Source: Sneathiella sp.
GTDB lineage: Bacteria; Pseudomonadota; Alphaproteobacteria; Sneathiellales; Sneathiellaceae
Direction: 5' to 3'
NCBI GenBank assembly: GCA_016765515.1
Contig: JAESPT010000422.1
Span: 1 to 7,487, forward strand
DNA length: 7,487 bases
Shown piece by piece: positions 1 to 6,342 of the stretch. A program made the translations under genes and the position numbers. The notes under the pieces were generated by a model, which searched no databases, was not told where the DNA came from, and was given only the letters and a program-made list of their open reading frames with translations. Numbering within the stretch: the first letter of the stretch is position 1; every line of letters starts with the position of its first letter.

Positions 1-2
1 AT

Positions 3-647
3 TTATCCTTGGGGAAATTGCCCCGGATCCGTCGCAGCAAGACTTTGGCACAAGCGCATTTTCTGCCACCAGTCGGCTAAAACAGGAAACTCCTGTAACA
101 TTTCAGCCCCTTCGTCTGCAGCCACAAAATAAGTCATCATGGCGGCAAGATGCAGATCGGCAAGTGATCGGCTTTTACTGTTTAGTTGATGGCCTTCAGA
201 CGCAATATTTTCAAGTGCTTTTAACGCTAGTCGAGCCCCCGTCAACCCCAGGCTCACCTGTTCCGGATCACTCTCTCGGCCCAAGTGAGGCCACAACACG
301 ATATGGGAGAAAACTTGCCGGACCATCGGGATATACGCATAATTATCAATAATAGAGATAATCTGGGTCATCCGGGCACGCGCCAGTGGATCTTCAGGCT
401 GCAGGCTTGGTCCATCGAAACTTTCATCAATATACCGGGTGATGGCAGTGGTCTCATAAAGCACCACATCCCCAAGAACCAACGTTGGCACTCTCCTAAA
501 CGGATGAAGGTCGAGATAGCTCAGAGGCATGTCGTCAGCAAAGGGATTTACTTCCACTTGATCAAAAGCCACGCCTTTCTCAAGAAGGGCCATTTTAACG
601 ATACGCGTGTAAACGCTGTATTTTAATCCATGCAGAACGACAGTCAT
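3..647 (-). CDS. Glutathione S-transferase family protein
   Basis: This complete 214-residue soluble cytosolic protein has the usual GST length. The N-terminal thioredoxin-like domain (about 1-77) begins with a beta strand and a KYSVYTR segment (9-15), where Tyr10, Ser11 or Tyr13 could activate glutathione. The cis-proline sits in RRVPTLV (Val53-Pro54), followed by the glutathione-binding segment ETTAI (65-69), where many GSTs have ES-AI. The helical C-terminal domain (about 85-205) has the conserved N-capping box S-x-x-D (Ser161-Asp164). The ATG is preceded by AGGAAGGGAG, a strong ribosome binding site, and lies 24 bases after the iclR stop, so the two genes are probably cotranscribed. In a catabolic locus such proteins can act as glutathione-dependent isomerases or lyases rather than detoxifying transferases. 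The family call is firm; the reaction is unknown. Confidence 0.9.
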   Translation of the reverse strand: MTVVLHGLKYSVYTRIVKMALLEKGVAFDQVEVNPFADDMPLSYLDLHPFRRVPTLVLGDVVLYETTAITRYIDESFDGPSLQPEDPLARARMTQIISIIDNYAYIPMVRQVFSHIVLWPHLGRESDPEQVSLGLTGARLALKALENIASEGHQLNSKSRSLADLHLAAMMTYFVAADEGAEMLQEFPVLADWWQKMRLCQSLAATDPGQFPQG

Positions 648-671
648 ACTCCCTTCCTCTTTATCGCGTTT

Positions 672-1484
672 CTATCGGCTCCTACCAAATTCTTCGGATA
701 TCTTTTTGGCTGTTTTGGTGGCGATCTCTCCGCATTCGTCCAGAAGTTTCTGGTTCGCGCGATTTTCCGGCATAACAATACTGACGACACCGACGACAGA
801 TCGGTCTGGCGCATAGATAGGGGCTGCAGCCGCAGCTGCTTCGGCAATGCGTTCTCCGTGGGAAATACCGTATCCATGAGTATTGATATATTTAATTTTG
901 TCGAGTAGCGCGTCCATGTTGGTAATGGAATGATCAGTGGTATTCGAAAACCCAGTCCCTTCCAGCATTTTTTCTAATTCAGCTTGGGTTTTACTCACGA
1001 GCAGACACTGACCGGCGGCACCGTTGAAGATGGAACCGCGAGAGCCGATTTCGAGGACATAGCGAACGGGTTGTTGGCTTGCCAGTGAATAGACAACAAC
1101 TTGTTCCCCCCGCTCCTGTATAGACAGGCAAATGGTCTCATTCGTCAGACTACGTGCGTCTTCCATCGCCTGATGAGCACTATCGCGAAGGCCGTCGAGA
1201 TCAAGAAGTTTGCGTCCAAGGGTGACCAGACCAAAGGATACACGATAACGAGCCTTTTCCTTGTCATAGGCAAGCAAACCTTCAACAGCCAGAGTGTTGG
1301 CAAGACGAAACACAGTAACCTTGTTAAGCCCCAGAATTTTAGTGAGCTCGCCAAGGGAGAGGCTTTTTTCGCCGCCTTCAAAGCACCTTAATACTTCTAC
1401 CGCCCGTTGGACCGTTTGCAACGTGGAACCTGCGGCAGATTTTTTGTCGTCACCCATCAATCGGCTATCCCGAATTTGTTTCAC
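672..1484 (-). CDS. IclR-family transcriptional regulator
   Basis: The longest reading is 270 residues from a GTG at 1484; I prefer the ATG at 1457 (residue 10, giving 261 residues). The GTG has no Shine-Dalgarno sequence and lies inside a putative operator. The ATG is preceded by a weak GGGAT and keeps nearly the same operator-to-start distance as the CoA-transferase gene. The N-terminal winged helix-turn-helix (about 20-80) includes SLSLGELTKILGL and the recognition helix NKVTVFRLANTL (54-65). The C-terminal GAF-like effector domain (about 100-265) carries the family segment GYGISHGERIAEA followed by an alanine run and PIY (204-224), then VVGVVSIV. IclR proteins bind palindromic operators as dimers or tetramers and respond to small organic acids or aromatic intermediates. 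Here the likely targets are its own promoter and that of the CoA-transferase/TRAP genes (inference). The stop is TAG. Confidence 0.93.
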   Translation of the reverse strand: MKQIRDSRLMGDDKKSAAGSTLQTVQRAVEVLRCFEGGEKSLSLGELTKILGLNKVTVFRLANTLAVEGLLAYDKEKARYRVSFGLVTLGRKLLDLDGLRDSAHQAMEDARSLTNETICLSIQERGEQVVVYSLASQQPVRYVLEIGSRGSIFNGAAGQCLLVSKTQAELEKMLEGTGFSNTTDHSITNMDALLDKIKYINTHGYGISHGERIAEAAAAAAPIYAPDRSVVGVVSIVMPENRANQKLLDECGEIATKTAKKISEEFGRSR

Positions 1485-1493
1485 TATTTGAAA
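1479..1493 (-). promoter_or_regulatory. Candidate IclR operator in the iclR promoter
   Basis: On the plus strand the sequence is TTTCACTATTTGAAA, two 5-base arms (TTTCA/TGAAA) around a 5-base centre. It matches the repeat at 5913-5927 at 14 of 15 positions. It begins 21 bases from the ATG at 1457 and starts 2 bases past a candidate -10 box, which would suit autorepression. Binding by the local IclR protein is inferred, not shown. Confidence 0.6.
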
Positions 1494-1495
1494 TG

Positions 1496-1522
1496 ATTAA
1501 AACAAGGACGCATTTCCGTCAA
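1496..1522 (-). promoter_or_regulatory. Candidate sigma-70 promoter of iclR-gst
   Basis: Read on the minus strand, a -35-like TTGACG (1522-1517) is followed after 15 bases by a -10-like TTTAAT (1501-1496). The hexamers are good, each 5 of 6 to consensus, but the spacer is short. Transcription would start inside the adjacent inverted repeat (1479-1493), leaving a short leader before the ATG at 1457. Confidence 0.4.
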
Positions 1523-1552
1523 GTCATTGGAAAACACTTAAGGTTTGAGGAG

Positions 1553-1587
1553 GCTTGAAGGTCAACACTCCAAGTCAACCTTCAAGC
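1553..1587 (-). terminator. Long stem-loop after the TRAP permease gene
   Basis: The minus-strand RNA folds into a 14-bp stem: ten perfect pairs (GCUUGAAGGU/ACCUUCAAGC) plus UGAC/GUUG with two wobbles, closed by a 7-nt loop. The two G-U wobbles would be mismatches on the plus strand, so the structure belongs to the minus transcript. It starts 8 bases after the permease stop codon. The downstream sequence is CUCCUCAAACCUU, with no uridine run, so it may be a weak or factor-assisted terminator or a hairpin protecting the mRNA 3' end. Confidence 0.6.
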
Positions 1588-1595
1588 ACAAATTT

Positions 1596-3503
1596 TTAAG
1601 CAGTCGACAGGCTTTTGTTTTTGCTTCTTCCCTGTAATTGACGGGCAAGCAACCAGCCGAACAATCCAAGACCTAAAACAAGAAGACCCAAGGACCAACT
1701 TTCGGGGAGTAATTGGCGGGCGGTACAGAAAACAAACAAGGCCGCTGAAGATCCCAAGGCAATCCCTTTTTCGGCTACTGTCAGTTTCCCGATCAAAGCC
1801 CCGTACAAGGCGGCTGTCAATGTGATCAGCGCAACGAAGATTGCTATCAGAGATGTAAGCGAGTCATAGACTGATACAAATTGAAGCGTAAGAACGGGGT
1901 TATAGACGATAAGGAAGGGAATAATAAATCCGGCAATAGAAAGCTTAAAGGCTTTGAAGGATGTTGCGAAATAATTCGCGCCCGAAATCCCCGCGGCGGC
2001 CAGTGCCCCCAAAGCGACAGGCGGTGTGACTGCAGAAATAATCGCATAGTAGAAAACAAAGAAATGCGCTGCGATAATCGGAACACCTAATTTGATCAAT
2101 GTGGGAACTGCAACAATGGCCACCAAACTATAAGCGGCGACAGGCGGCACTCCGCAGCCAAGGATCAATGCCACAAACATCGTCAAAACCAGACCGATGA
2201 CCATGTTTCCGGCACTGAGCATCTCAACCAGTCCCGCGATTTTTGCACCAAGACCGGTTGTGATCAACGTCTGAGAAATCATCCCAACGACACACAGAGA
2301 AATACCGATTTGAGCGCCGACTTTTGCACCTTCCGATAATTTACCGAAGATCTCTGAAAATTCAGGACGGCCACCGGGTCGAAATGGGCTCAAAACAATA
2401 CAGGCAACAATTCCCCAAAGAGCGGCGATATTAGGGCTGTAGCGCATCAGAAGCGCTGTTGTCACAATGCCGACCGGGATCAGAAAAAGCGGCAGGCCGC
2501 GCAAGATCACGGAATAATCAGGTTTCTCCTTTGGTGCCTGAATATCGGAGGAGATTGAGACAAACTGCACACCGATGATAATCGCGACATAGAATAAAAT
2601 GGCCGGCAGAATACCTGCGAGCATAATATCCGAATAGGGAACACCCACATAAAACGCCATAAGGAACGCCGCCGCCCCCATCACCGGTGGCATCAGCTGT
2701 CCGCCCGTGGACGCTGTCGCCTCAATCGCGCCGGCCATAGCTGGAGAATATCCCGCTTTTTTCATGTAGGGAATGGTAAAAGATCCAGTAATCGCCACAT
2801 TAGCAACGGTTGCTCCCGTGAGCATGCCGATCAAGGAACTAGAGATAACTGCAGTTTGGCCAGGACCACCCTGCAATTTCTTTCCCGCCAGTTTTCCAAT
2901 CTCATAGAGAAAATCGTTGATGCGCAGAATTCCCATGGCCGAACCGAAGACGACAAACAAAAAGATCTGATTTGCAGAAATCCCCAGAAACGTTCCGTAA
3001 ACACCCGATAGCCCGATAGAAAGATAGGAGAGTATAAAATCCGTGTCGAATTCCTGGTGACTAAGCGGGCCGCCCAGATAATGACCAAAAAAGAAATATG
3101 TAATGAAAATCAACGCCACAATCGGCAGGGTCCATCCCCAGGCTTGACGGGTTCCCTCCAGCGACAAGGCGATCAGCAGGACACCAATGATCATGTCATC
3201 CAGTTCAGGAAATCCGACGGCTTCTTCCAGATGTTCCAGATTGACGCCCACATAGAGGGTCAACCCTAAACCGACGAAGACAAGAGAGAATTGAAATAAG
3301 CGTGTAAAAAGCGTGGTACTCCGGTTGGCGGCCCCCAGAAACACAAGACCAAAAATCAAGGTCAGATGAACATTTTGATGTTCAATACTGCCGAGCCTGA
3401 AAAAATAAACGCTGGCAAGATGGTACCCTGCCATAATGACACCGGCGAATAGATACAATCGATCCAACGCCACTTTCAAAGTGCCGCCACTTCCCGCACG
3501 CAT
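1596..3503 (-). CDS. TRAP transporter fused permease (DctQ-DctM type), TAXI-associated
   Basis: This complete 635-residue, very hydrophobic inner-membrane protein has the length and composition of the fused small-plus-large TRAP permeases that pair with TAXI binding proteins. The N-terminal third (about 15-150) holds the DctQ-like helices. The remainder is the DctM-like ion-coupled transport domain with roughly a dozen segments. Diagnostic stretches are ATASTGGQLMPPVMGAAAF (262-280), GCGVPPVAAY (449-458) and SAVTPPVAL (490-498). In related permeases as I recall them, the second reads GMGLPTTAAY, so the Cys and second Pro are unusual here. It imports the ligand delivered by the upstream binding protein using an ion gradient. 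The ATG has AGGAG 8 bases upstream and there is no competing start. Expression probably comes by readthrough from the binding-protein gene across a hairpin, unless a promoter I cannot identify lies at 3504-3590. The substrate is unknown. Confidence 0.95.
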   Translation of the reverse strand: MRAGSGGTLKVALDRLYLFAGVIMAGYHLASVYFFRLGSIEHQNVHLTLIFGLVFLGAANRSTTLFTRLFQFSLVFVGLGLTLYVGVNLEHLEEAVGFPELDDMIIGVLLIALSLEGTRQAWGWTLPIVALIFITYFFFGHYLGGPLSHQEFDTDFILSYLSIGLSGVYGTFLGISANQIFLFVVFGSAMGILRINDFLYEIGKLAGKKLQGGPGQTAVISSSLIGMLTGATVANVAITGSFTIPYMKKAGYSPAMAGAIEATASTGGQLMPPVMGAAAFLMAFYVGVPYSDIMLAGILPAILFYVAIIIGVQFVSISSDIQAPKEKPDYSVILRGLPLFLIPVGIVTTALLMRYSPNIAALWGIVACIVLSPFRPGGRPEFSEIFGKLSEGAKVGAQIGISLCVVGMISQTLITTGLGAKIAGLVEMLSAGNMVIGLVLTMFVALILGCGVPPVAAYSLVAIVAVPTLIKLGVPIIAAHFFVFYYAIISAVTPPVALGALAAAGISGANYFATSFKAFKLSIAGFIIPFLIVYNPVLTLQFVSVYDSLTSLIAIFVALITLTAALYGALIGKLTVAEKGIALGSSAALFVFCTARQLLPESWSLGLLVLGLGLFGWLLARQLQGRSKNKSLSTA

Positions 3504-3590
3504 AGACTTAACTCCTGATCGAGTATTTTCGGAATGAACTGCCTCCGGACGGAAAATCGATATCCACTTTGTCTGGCAGCACTTCTGGAC
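3504..3590 (-). other. Leader region of the TRAP permease gene
   Basis: This gap lies between the intergenic hairpin and the permease ATG. The only element I can support is the ribosome binding site CAGGAG at 3511-3516. No convincing -35/-10 pair is visible. The octamer CGAGTATT at 3520-3527 recurs in the hairpin loop region (3610-3617), which may be chance. Confidence 0.4.
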
Positions 3591-3628
3591 AAAAAAGGAG
3601 ACGCCCGGCCGAGTATTACCGAGCGCCC
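3591..3628 (-). terminator. Intrinsic terminator or attenuator between TAXI gene and permease
   Basis: The minus-strand RNA forms a 10-bp stem, GGGCGCUCGG (3628-3619) with CCGGGCGUCU (3608-3599), around a 10-nt loop. It is followed by CC and six uridines (3596-3591). Three of the pairs are G-U wobbles that would be mismatches on the other strand, which fixes the direction. It lies 8 bases after the binding-protein stop codon. Since the permease has no obvious promoter, partial termination here would yield more binding protein than permease. Confidence 0.72.
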
Positions 3629-3636
3629 AAGGGATC

Positions 3637-4641
3637 TTATTTTACAAGACCAGCCTCACGATAAGCGCGCAAAGCCCCCGGATGAATGTCTTTTGCTTCC
3701 CAGCCATATGCTAGGGAGCCTTTTGACATCAATTTGCCAAGGGCGTGATATTCACTAAATCCATCCACATTTTGGATAATGAGTTTCGTTACCTTATAGG
3801 CGAGTTCATCATCCAATGAAGCGTAGCCAACCCAGGAAATCGGATCAAAGAAAACTTCATGTGGTTTATCCATTCCTGCAATTGCACCCGCTGGAACTGT
3901 CAATGGCTTGATGGACATGCCCGTCGCTGCAACTTTCTCAACAGCGGCAGTTCCCCAGGGGATGTGATAAAGAGTTTTACCCGTACCAAGCAATTCAACC
4001 GTCTGCGGGCTTGGTGAGAATTTGCCGGTGATCGGATCCGCATAACCGCCGATGATGGCGGCATCAACTGCGCCATCAAGCAGAGCCTGCGCCGCTTGCT
4101 TTGTGCCAAGGCGTTCTATATTTATTTTCCCTTTGAGTCCCCAACCAAGATCAATAATTTTCTGGGGCTCAATCGTCCACAGGATCTGCGGTGGACGACC
4201 CAATGCGATGGTTTTCCCGACAAGATCCTCTGCTGTCCGGATTTCTGGATCAAATGTGGCAAGCCAGACAGAACCAAGATTGTAGTTAGCGATCAATTTT
4301 GTCGTTTCGTGTTTAGTTTTGAACGGTTTACTTCCCTGTGTCGCCAGGTAATTTACACCTGTCGTAAAGGACATAATGGTGTTCTTCTGCAAGTCTTTAC
4401 TGCGGGAGACTTTCTTTGCATTGAATACAAGACCCGGAGTTTCAGAGGAATTGATAACAATTTCCTTGGAGTGTTTCTTCGAGAGCTGCTCCAATGCATT
4501 TCCCAGCACATAAGATCCAGTCCCAAAAGGACCTGTCATCAGGCTGACCCCTTCAGCAGATTGAGCCGTTTGCGGAAGTGCGAGTCCAACTCCCATAACA
4601 GCCACAAATGCTGCAGCAGAATAATATTTGATCATTTTCAT
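3637..4641 (-). CDS. TAXI-family TRAP transporter solute-binding protein
   Basis: This complete 334-residue periplasmic protein starts with a Sec signal peptide: basic MKMIK, a hydrophobic core (about 8-22) and a probable cleavage near AQSA-E (after Ser28 or Ala29). The mature protein has the two-lobed NMT1/TAXI-like fold. It opens with the ligand-binding start SLMTGPFGTGSYVLGNAL (33-50) and continues with STG-like SETPG (66-70), GKTIALG (142-148), the DGAVDAAIIGG segment (189-199) and the closing IHPGALRAYREAG (319-331). It would capture an organic anion and pass it to the fused permease. The start is ATG at 4641. An in-frame ATG two codons on, at 4635, is better spaced from AAGGAA and may be the real initiator; the difference is trivial. 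It follows the CoA-transferase by 40 bases with no terminator between, so the two are probably cotranscribed. The ligand cannot be predicted. Confidence 0.94.
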   Translation of the reverse strand: MKMIKYYSAAAFVAVMGVGLALPQTAQSAEGVSLMTGPFGTGSYVLGNALEQLSKKHSKEIVINSSETPGLVFNAKKVSRSKDLQKNTIMSFTTGVNYLATQGSKPFKTKHETTKLIANYNLGSVWLATFDPEIRTAEDLVGKTIALGRPPQILWTIEPQKIIDLGWGLKGKINIERLGTKQAAQALLDGAVDAAIIGGYADPITGKFSPSPQTVELLGTGKTLYHIPWGTAAVEKVAATGMSIKPLTVPAGAIAGMDKPHEVFFDPISWVGYASLDDELAYKVTKLIIQNVDGFSEYHALGKLMSKGSLAYGWEAKDIHPGALRAYREAGLVK

Positions 4642-4681
4642 TTCCTTATCCTTCCCATTAAAAATATTAATTAACCGGCGA

Positions 4682-5890
4682 TTAAATAACGCCTTTTTGT
4701 TTTAACTCTGCGATCTCTATTTCTGATAATCCAAGGTGATTTCCATAAATCACGGCATTATCCTGCCCAAGCGCAGGACCGGTATTACGGATATGACCGG
4801 GCGATTTTTTTAAGCGTGGAAAAACACCTTGCATGGCAATATCGCCAAGTTCAGCATCGGGCACACGAACCACGGCTTTCCTAGCCTGCATTTGCGGTGA
4901 CTTGATAACATCTTCAATTGAATTGACCGGACTGACCGGCACATCCCCTGCCCTTAAAATACGCAATGCTTCATCGCGGGATCGCACCCGAAACCAGTTG
5001 GCAATTATGTCATTAAGTGCCTTTGCGTTTTCCACCCGCGCTGGATTGGAAATAAAAGCCGGATTTTCGCAAAGCTCCGGCAAGTCCATTGCTGTCGCAC
5101 AACGCTCAAACACCCGCTGGGTCGATGCACTCATTGAAATCCAGTGCCCGTCCGCGCTTTTATAAATATTACTGGGTCCGGCATATTTGCTGGCACTGCC
5201 AAACCGCTCTCGCGATACCCCCAATTGATCAAATTCTGTCACTGAAAATTCCAGAAGGCGAAACATGGACTCGGCCAATGACGTATCAATTTCTTCAAGC
5301 CCCATGTCAGGGTTTTTTGCTCGCTTAACGCAGGCCAGCAAAACACCCAGAGCCCCAAACAATCCACCGACCGCATCAGAAATTGGAAAACCTAAATGCA
5401 AAGGCGGACCATCTTCTTCACCGCACAGATAGGTAAAACCCGAAAAAGCTTCGGCAACACGGGCAAATCCCGGCTCCCCCGCCATTGGCCCCGTTTGCCC
5501 AAACCCTGTGACCCGCAAAACAGTCAAATTTGGGTTGATCTCTTCCAGAATATCACTCGGGAATCCATATCGATCCAATGTACCGGGCCGAAAATTTTCA
5601 ACCAGTACATCCGCCCAGGACACAAACTTACGGAAAAGCGCCCTACCCTCAGGTGTTCGGATATCCAGCGTAACGCCTTTCTTGTTCCGATTAGTCACTT
5701 TCCACCAAAGAGAAACACCATCCTTATGTGGCGGTAGATGACGTAAACCATCACTGCCATTGGGAAGTTCAATCTTTATCACTTCCGCGCCAAAATCTCC
5801 GAGCAACGCCGCAGCAAATGGGCCTGCAATAACTGTCGACAGGTCAAGAACCTTCAGACCGTCAAGTGGTGCAGAAGATGCAGCTTCCAT
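4682..5890 (-). CDS. Family III (CaiB/BaiF) CoA-transferase
   Basis: This complete 402-residue cytosolic enzyme has the full family length. It would move CoA between carboxylates through an enzyme-bound aspartyl thioester. Family landmarks in order: LKVLDLSTVIAGPFAAALLG (12-31), GAEVIKIE (34-41), the NRNKKGVTLDI loop (68-77), ADVLVENFRPGTLDRYG (93-109), VLRVTGFGQTGP (124-135) and GFPISDAVGGLFGALG (167-182). Asp172 in the last corresponds to the catalytic Asp169 of formyl-CoA transferase. The C-terminal part contains RDEALRILRAGDVPVSPV, usual in the family. The ATG has AGGGA 6 bases upstream and lies 22 bases from a putative IclR operator. It is the first gene ahead of the TAXI-TRAP transporter, which suggests that it activates the imported acid or a metabolite of it, with succinyl-CoA or acetyl-CoA as plausible donors (inference). 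Sequence alone does not distinguish formyl-, carnitine-, mesaconyl- or other CoA-transferases. Confidence 0.94.
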   Translation of the reverse strand: MEAASSAPLDGLKVLDLSTVIAGPFAAALLGDFGAEVIKIELPNGSDGLRHLPPHKDGVSLWWKVTNRNKKGVTLDIRTPEGRALFRKFVSWADVLVENFRPGTLDRYGFPSDILEEINPNLTVLRVTGFGQTGPMAGEPGFARVAEAFSGFTYLCGEEDGPPLHLGFPISDAVGGLFGALGVLLACVKRAKNPDMGLEEIDTSLAESMFRLLEFSVTEFDQLGVSRERFGSASKYAGPSNIYKSADGHWISMSASTQRVFERCATAMDLPELCENPAFISNPARVENAKALNDIIANWFRVRSRDEALRILRAGDVPVSPVNSIEDVIKSPQMQARKAVVRVPDAELGDIAMQGVFPRLKKSPGHIRNTGPALGQDNAVIYGNHLGLSEIEIAELKQKGVI

Positions 5891-5912
5891 TGAATTCCCT
5901 TAATAGTTTGTA

Positions 5913-5927
5913 TTTCATTATTTGAAA
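5913..5927 (-). promoter_or_regulatory. Candidate IclR operator upstream of the CoA-transferase gene
   Basis: On the plus strand the sequence is TTTCATTATTTGAAA, with perfect 5-base arms around a 5-base centre. It differs from the repeat in the iclR promoter (1479-1493) at one central base. It directly abuts a candidate -10 box and ends 22 bases before the ATG, so bound protein would block transcription initiation. The assignment to IclR is by proximity and by the palindromic form typical of that family's operators. Confidence 0.6.
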
Positions 5928-5956
5928 CATATAATCATTAAATGTAACGGTAACAA
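5928..5956 (-). promoter_or_regulatory. Candidate promoter of the CoA-transferase/TRAP operon
   Basis: On the minus strand, TTGTTA (5956-5951) and TATATG (5933-5928) are 17 bases apart, each 4 of 6 to the sigma-70 consensus. The predicted start falls inside the adjacent inverted repeat. An alternative -35 (TTGACG) lies further upstream at 5972-5967, but only a poor -10 (TACCGT) sits at the right distance from it. Confidence 0.4.
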
Positions 5957-6149
5957 AGTAACTTTGCGCCGTCAATCCCTCTTGAACTGTTGTTGAAAGC
6001 GCCCGCAATTTTCATACATCGATATCGGTTGCCTAGAACCCATAGATCTTTGAAAAGATGACGGTTTTCTGTGATATTGATTGTCTGAGAAAATTTTATA
6101 AAAATGGAATTGGTGTCGGAAACTCTTCAAAAAACCATGCGGAGTAGCC

Positions 6150-6175
6150 CATCTGACATTATTTGGATTCAGATG
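6150..6175. repeat. Perfect 7-bp inverted repeat in the intergenic gap
   Basis: Arms CATCTGA (6150-6156) and TCAGATG (6169-6175) flank a 12-base AT-rich centre. It is about 260 bases upstream of the CoA-transferase start. It could be a binding site for a second regulator or simply chance. It is unlike the TTTCA/TGAAA repeats. Confidence 0.3.
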
Positions 6176-6268
6176 TGACGGGGGTGGTTCGTGATGTATC
6201 TGGAGAAGATCAGATCTCAAACCTGATTAAAGGACGCCCTTATTTATAGTTTTTAAAGAAGCGCCTAA

Positions 6269-6282
6269 CTGTCATGAGACAG
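6269..6282. repeat. Short inverted repeat downstream of the synthetase terminator
   Basis: CTGTC (6269-6273) and GACAG (6278-6282) enclose a four-base loop. No T-run follows on either strand, so it is not a terminator by itself. It lies 14 bases beyond the T-run of the main terminator and may be chance. Confidence 0.2.
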
Positions 6283-6296
6283 ACTTATTTTCGCAT

Positions 6297-6326
6297 AAAA
6301 AAGAGGCCCCTGCGAACAGGAGCCTC
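6297..6326 (-). terminator. Intrinsic terminator of the acyl-CoA synthetase gene
   Basis: The minus-strand RNA forms a 10-bp stem, GAGGCUCCUG with CAGGGGCCUC, around a UUCG tetraloop, followed directly by six uridines. The single G-U wobble would be a mismatch on the plus strand. It lies 16 bases after the synthetase stop codon and isolates that gene from the operon downstream. Confidence 0.93.
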
Positions 6327-6342
6327 TGTCATCATTAAAACG

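Larger units (their letters stand above)
5957..6296. other. AT-rich intergenic region with no recognised gene
   Basis: About 340 bases separate the acyl-CoA synthetase terminator from the CoA-transferase promoter. I find no RNA gene, insertion-sequence end or credible coding sequence on either strand. The longest reading frames (82 codons on minus, a 29-codon frame on plus at 6058-6147) lack a good ribosome binding site or a recognisable family. Two inverted repeats (6150-6175 and 6269-6282) are the only structure seen. The stretch is visibly richer in A and T than the flanking genes. Confidence 0.5.

Noticed and set aside
780..850. GC-rich repetitive-looking stretch (GCAGCCGCAGCTGC)
   Set aside because: It is the alanine run in the effector domain of the IclR protein, not a separate repeat element.
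3520..3617. Octamer CGAGTATT occurring twice between the TAXI and permease genes
   Set aside because: It is only 8 bases, one copy is partly within a hairpin loop, and the flanks differ. Chance is sufficient without conservation data.
4096..4674. 192-codon plus-strand open frame
   Set aside because: It lies opposite the TAXI binding-protein gene, whose signal peptide and family motifs are clear; its own product is Cys- and Arg-rich and unlike any known family.
6058..6147. 29-codon plus-strand frame beginning MTVFCDIDCLRKFY
   Set aside because: The start has no Shine-Dalgarno sequence, an in-frame stop lies five codons upstream, and there is no family match by eye. It could be a gene remnant, but that cannot be supported.
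5972..6220. 82-codon open frame on the minus strand in the intergenic gap
   Set aside because: It overlaps the upstream part of the CoA-transferase promoter region, has no clear ribosome binding site, and its product is rich in His, Pro, Gln and Arg with no recognisable family.
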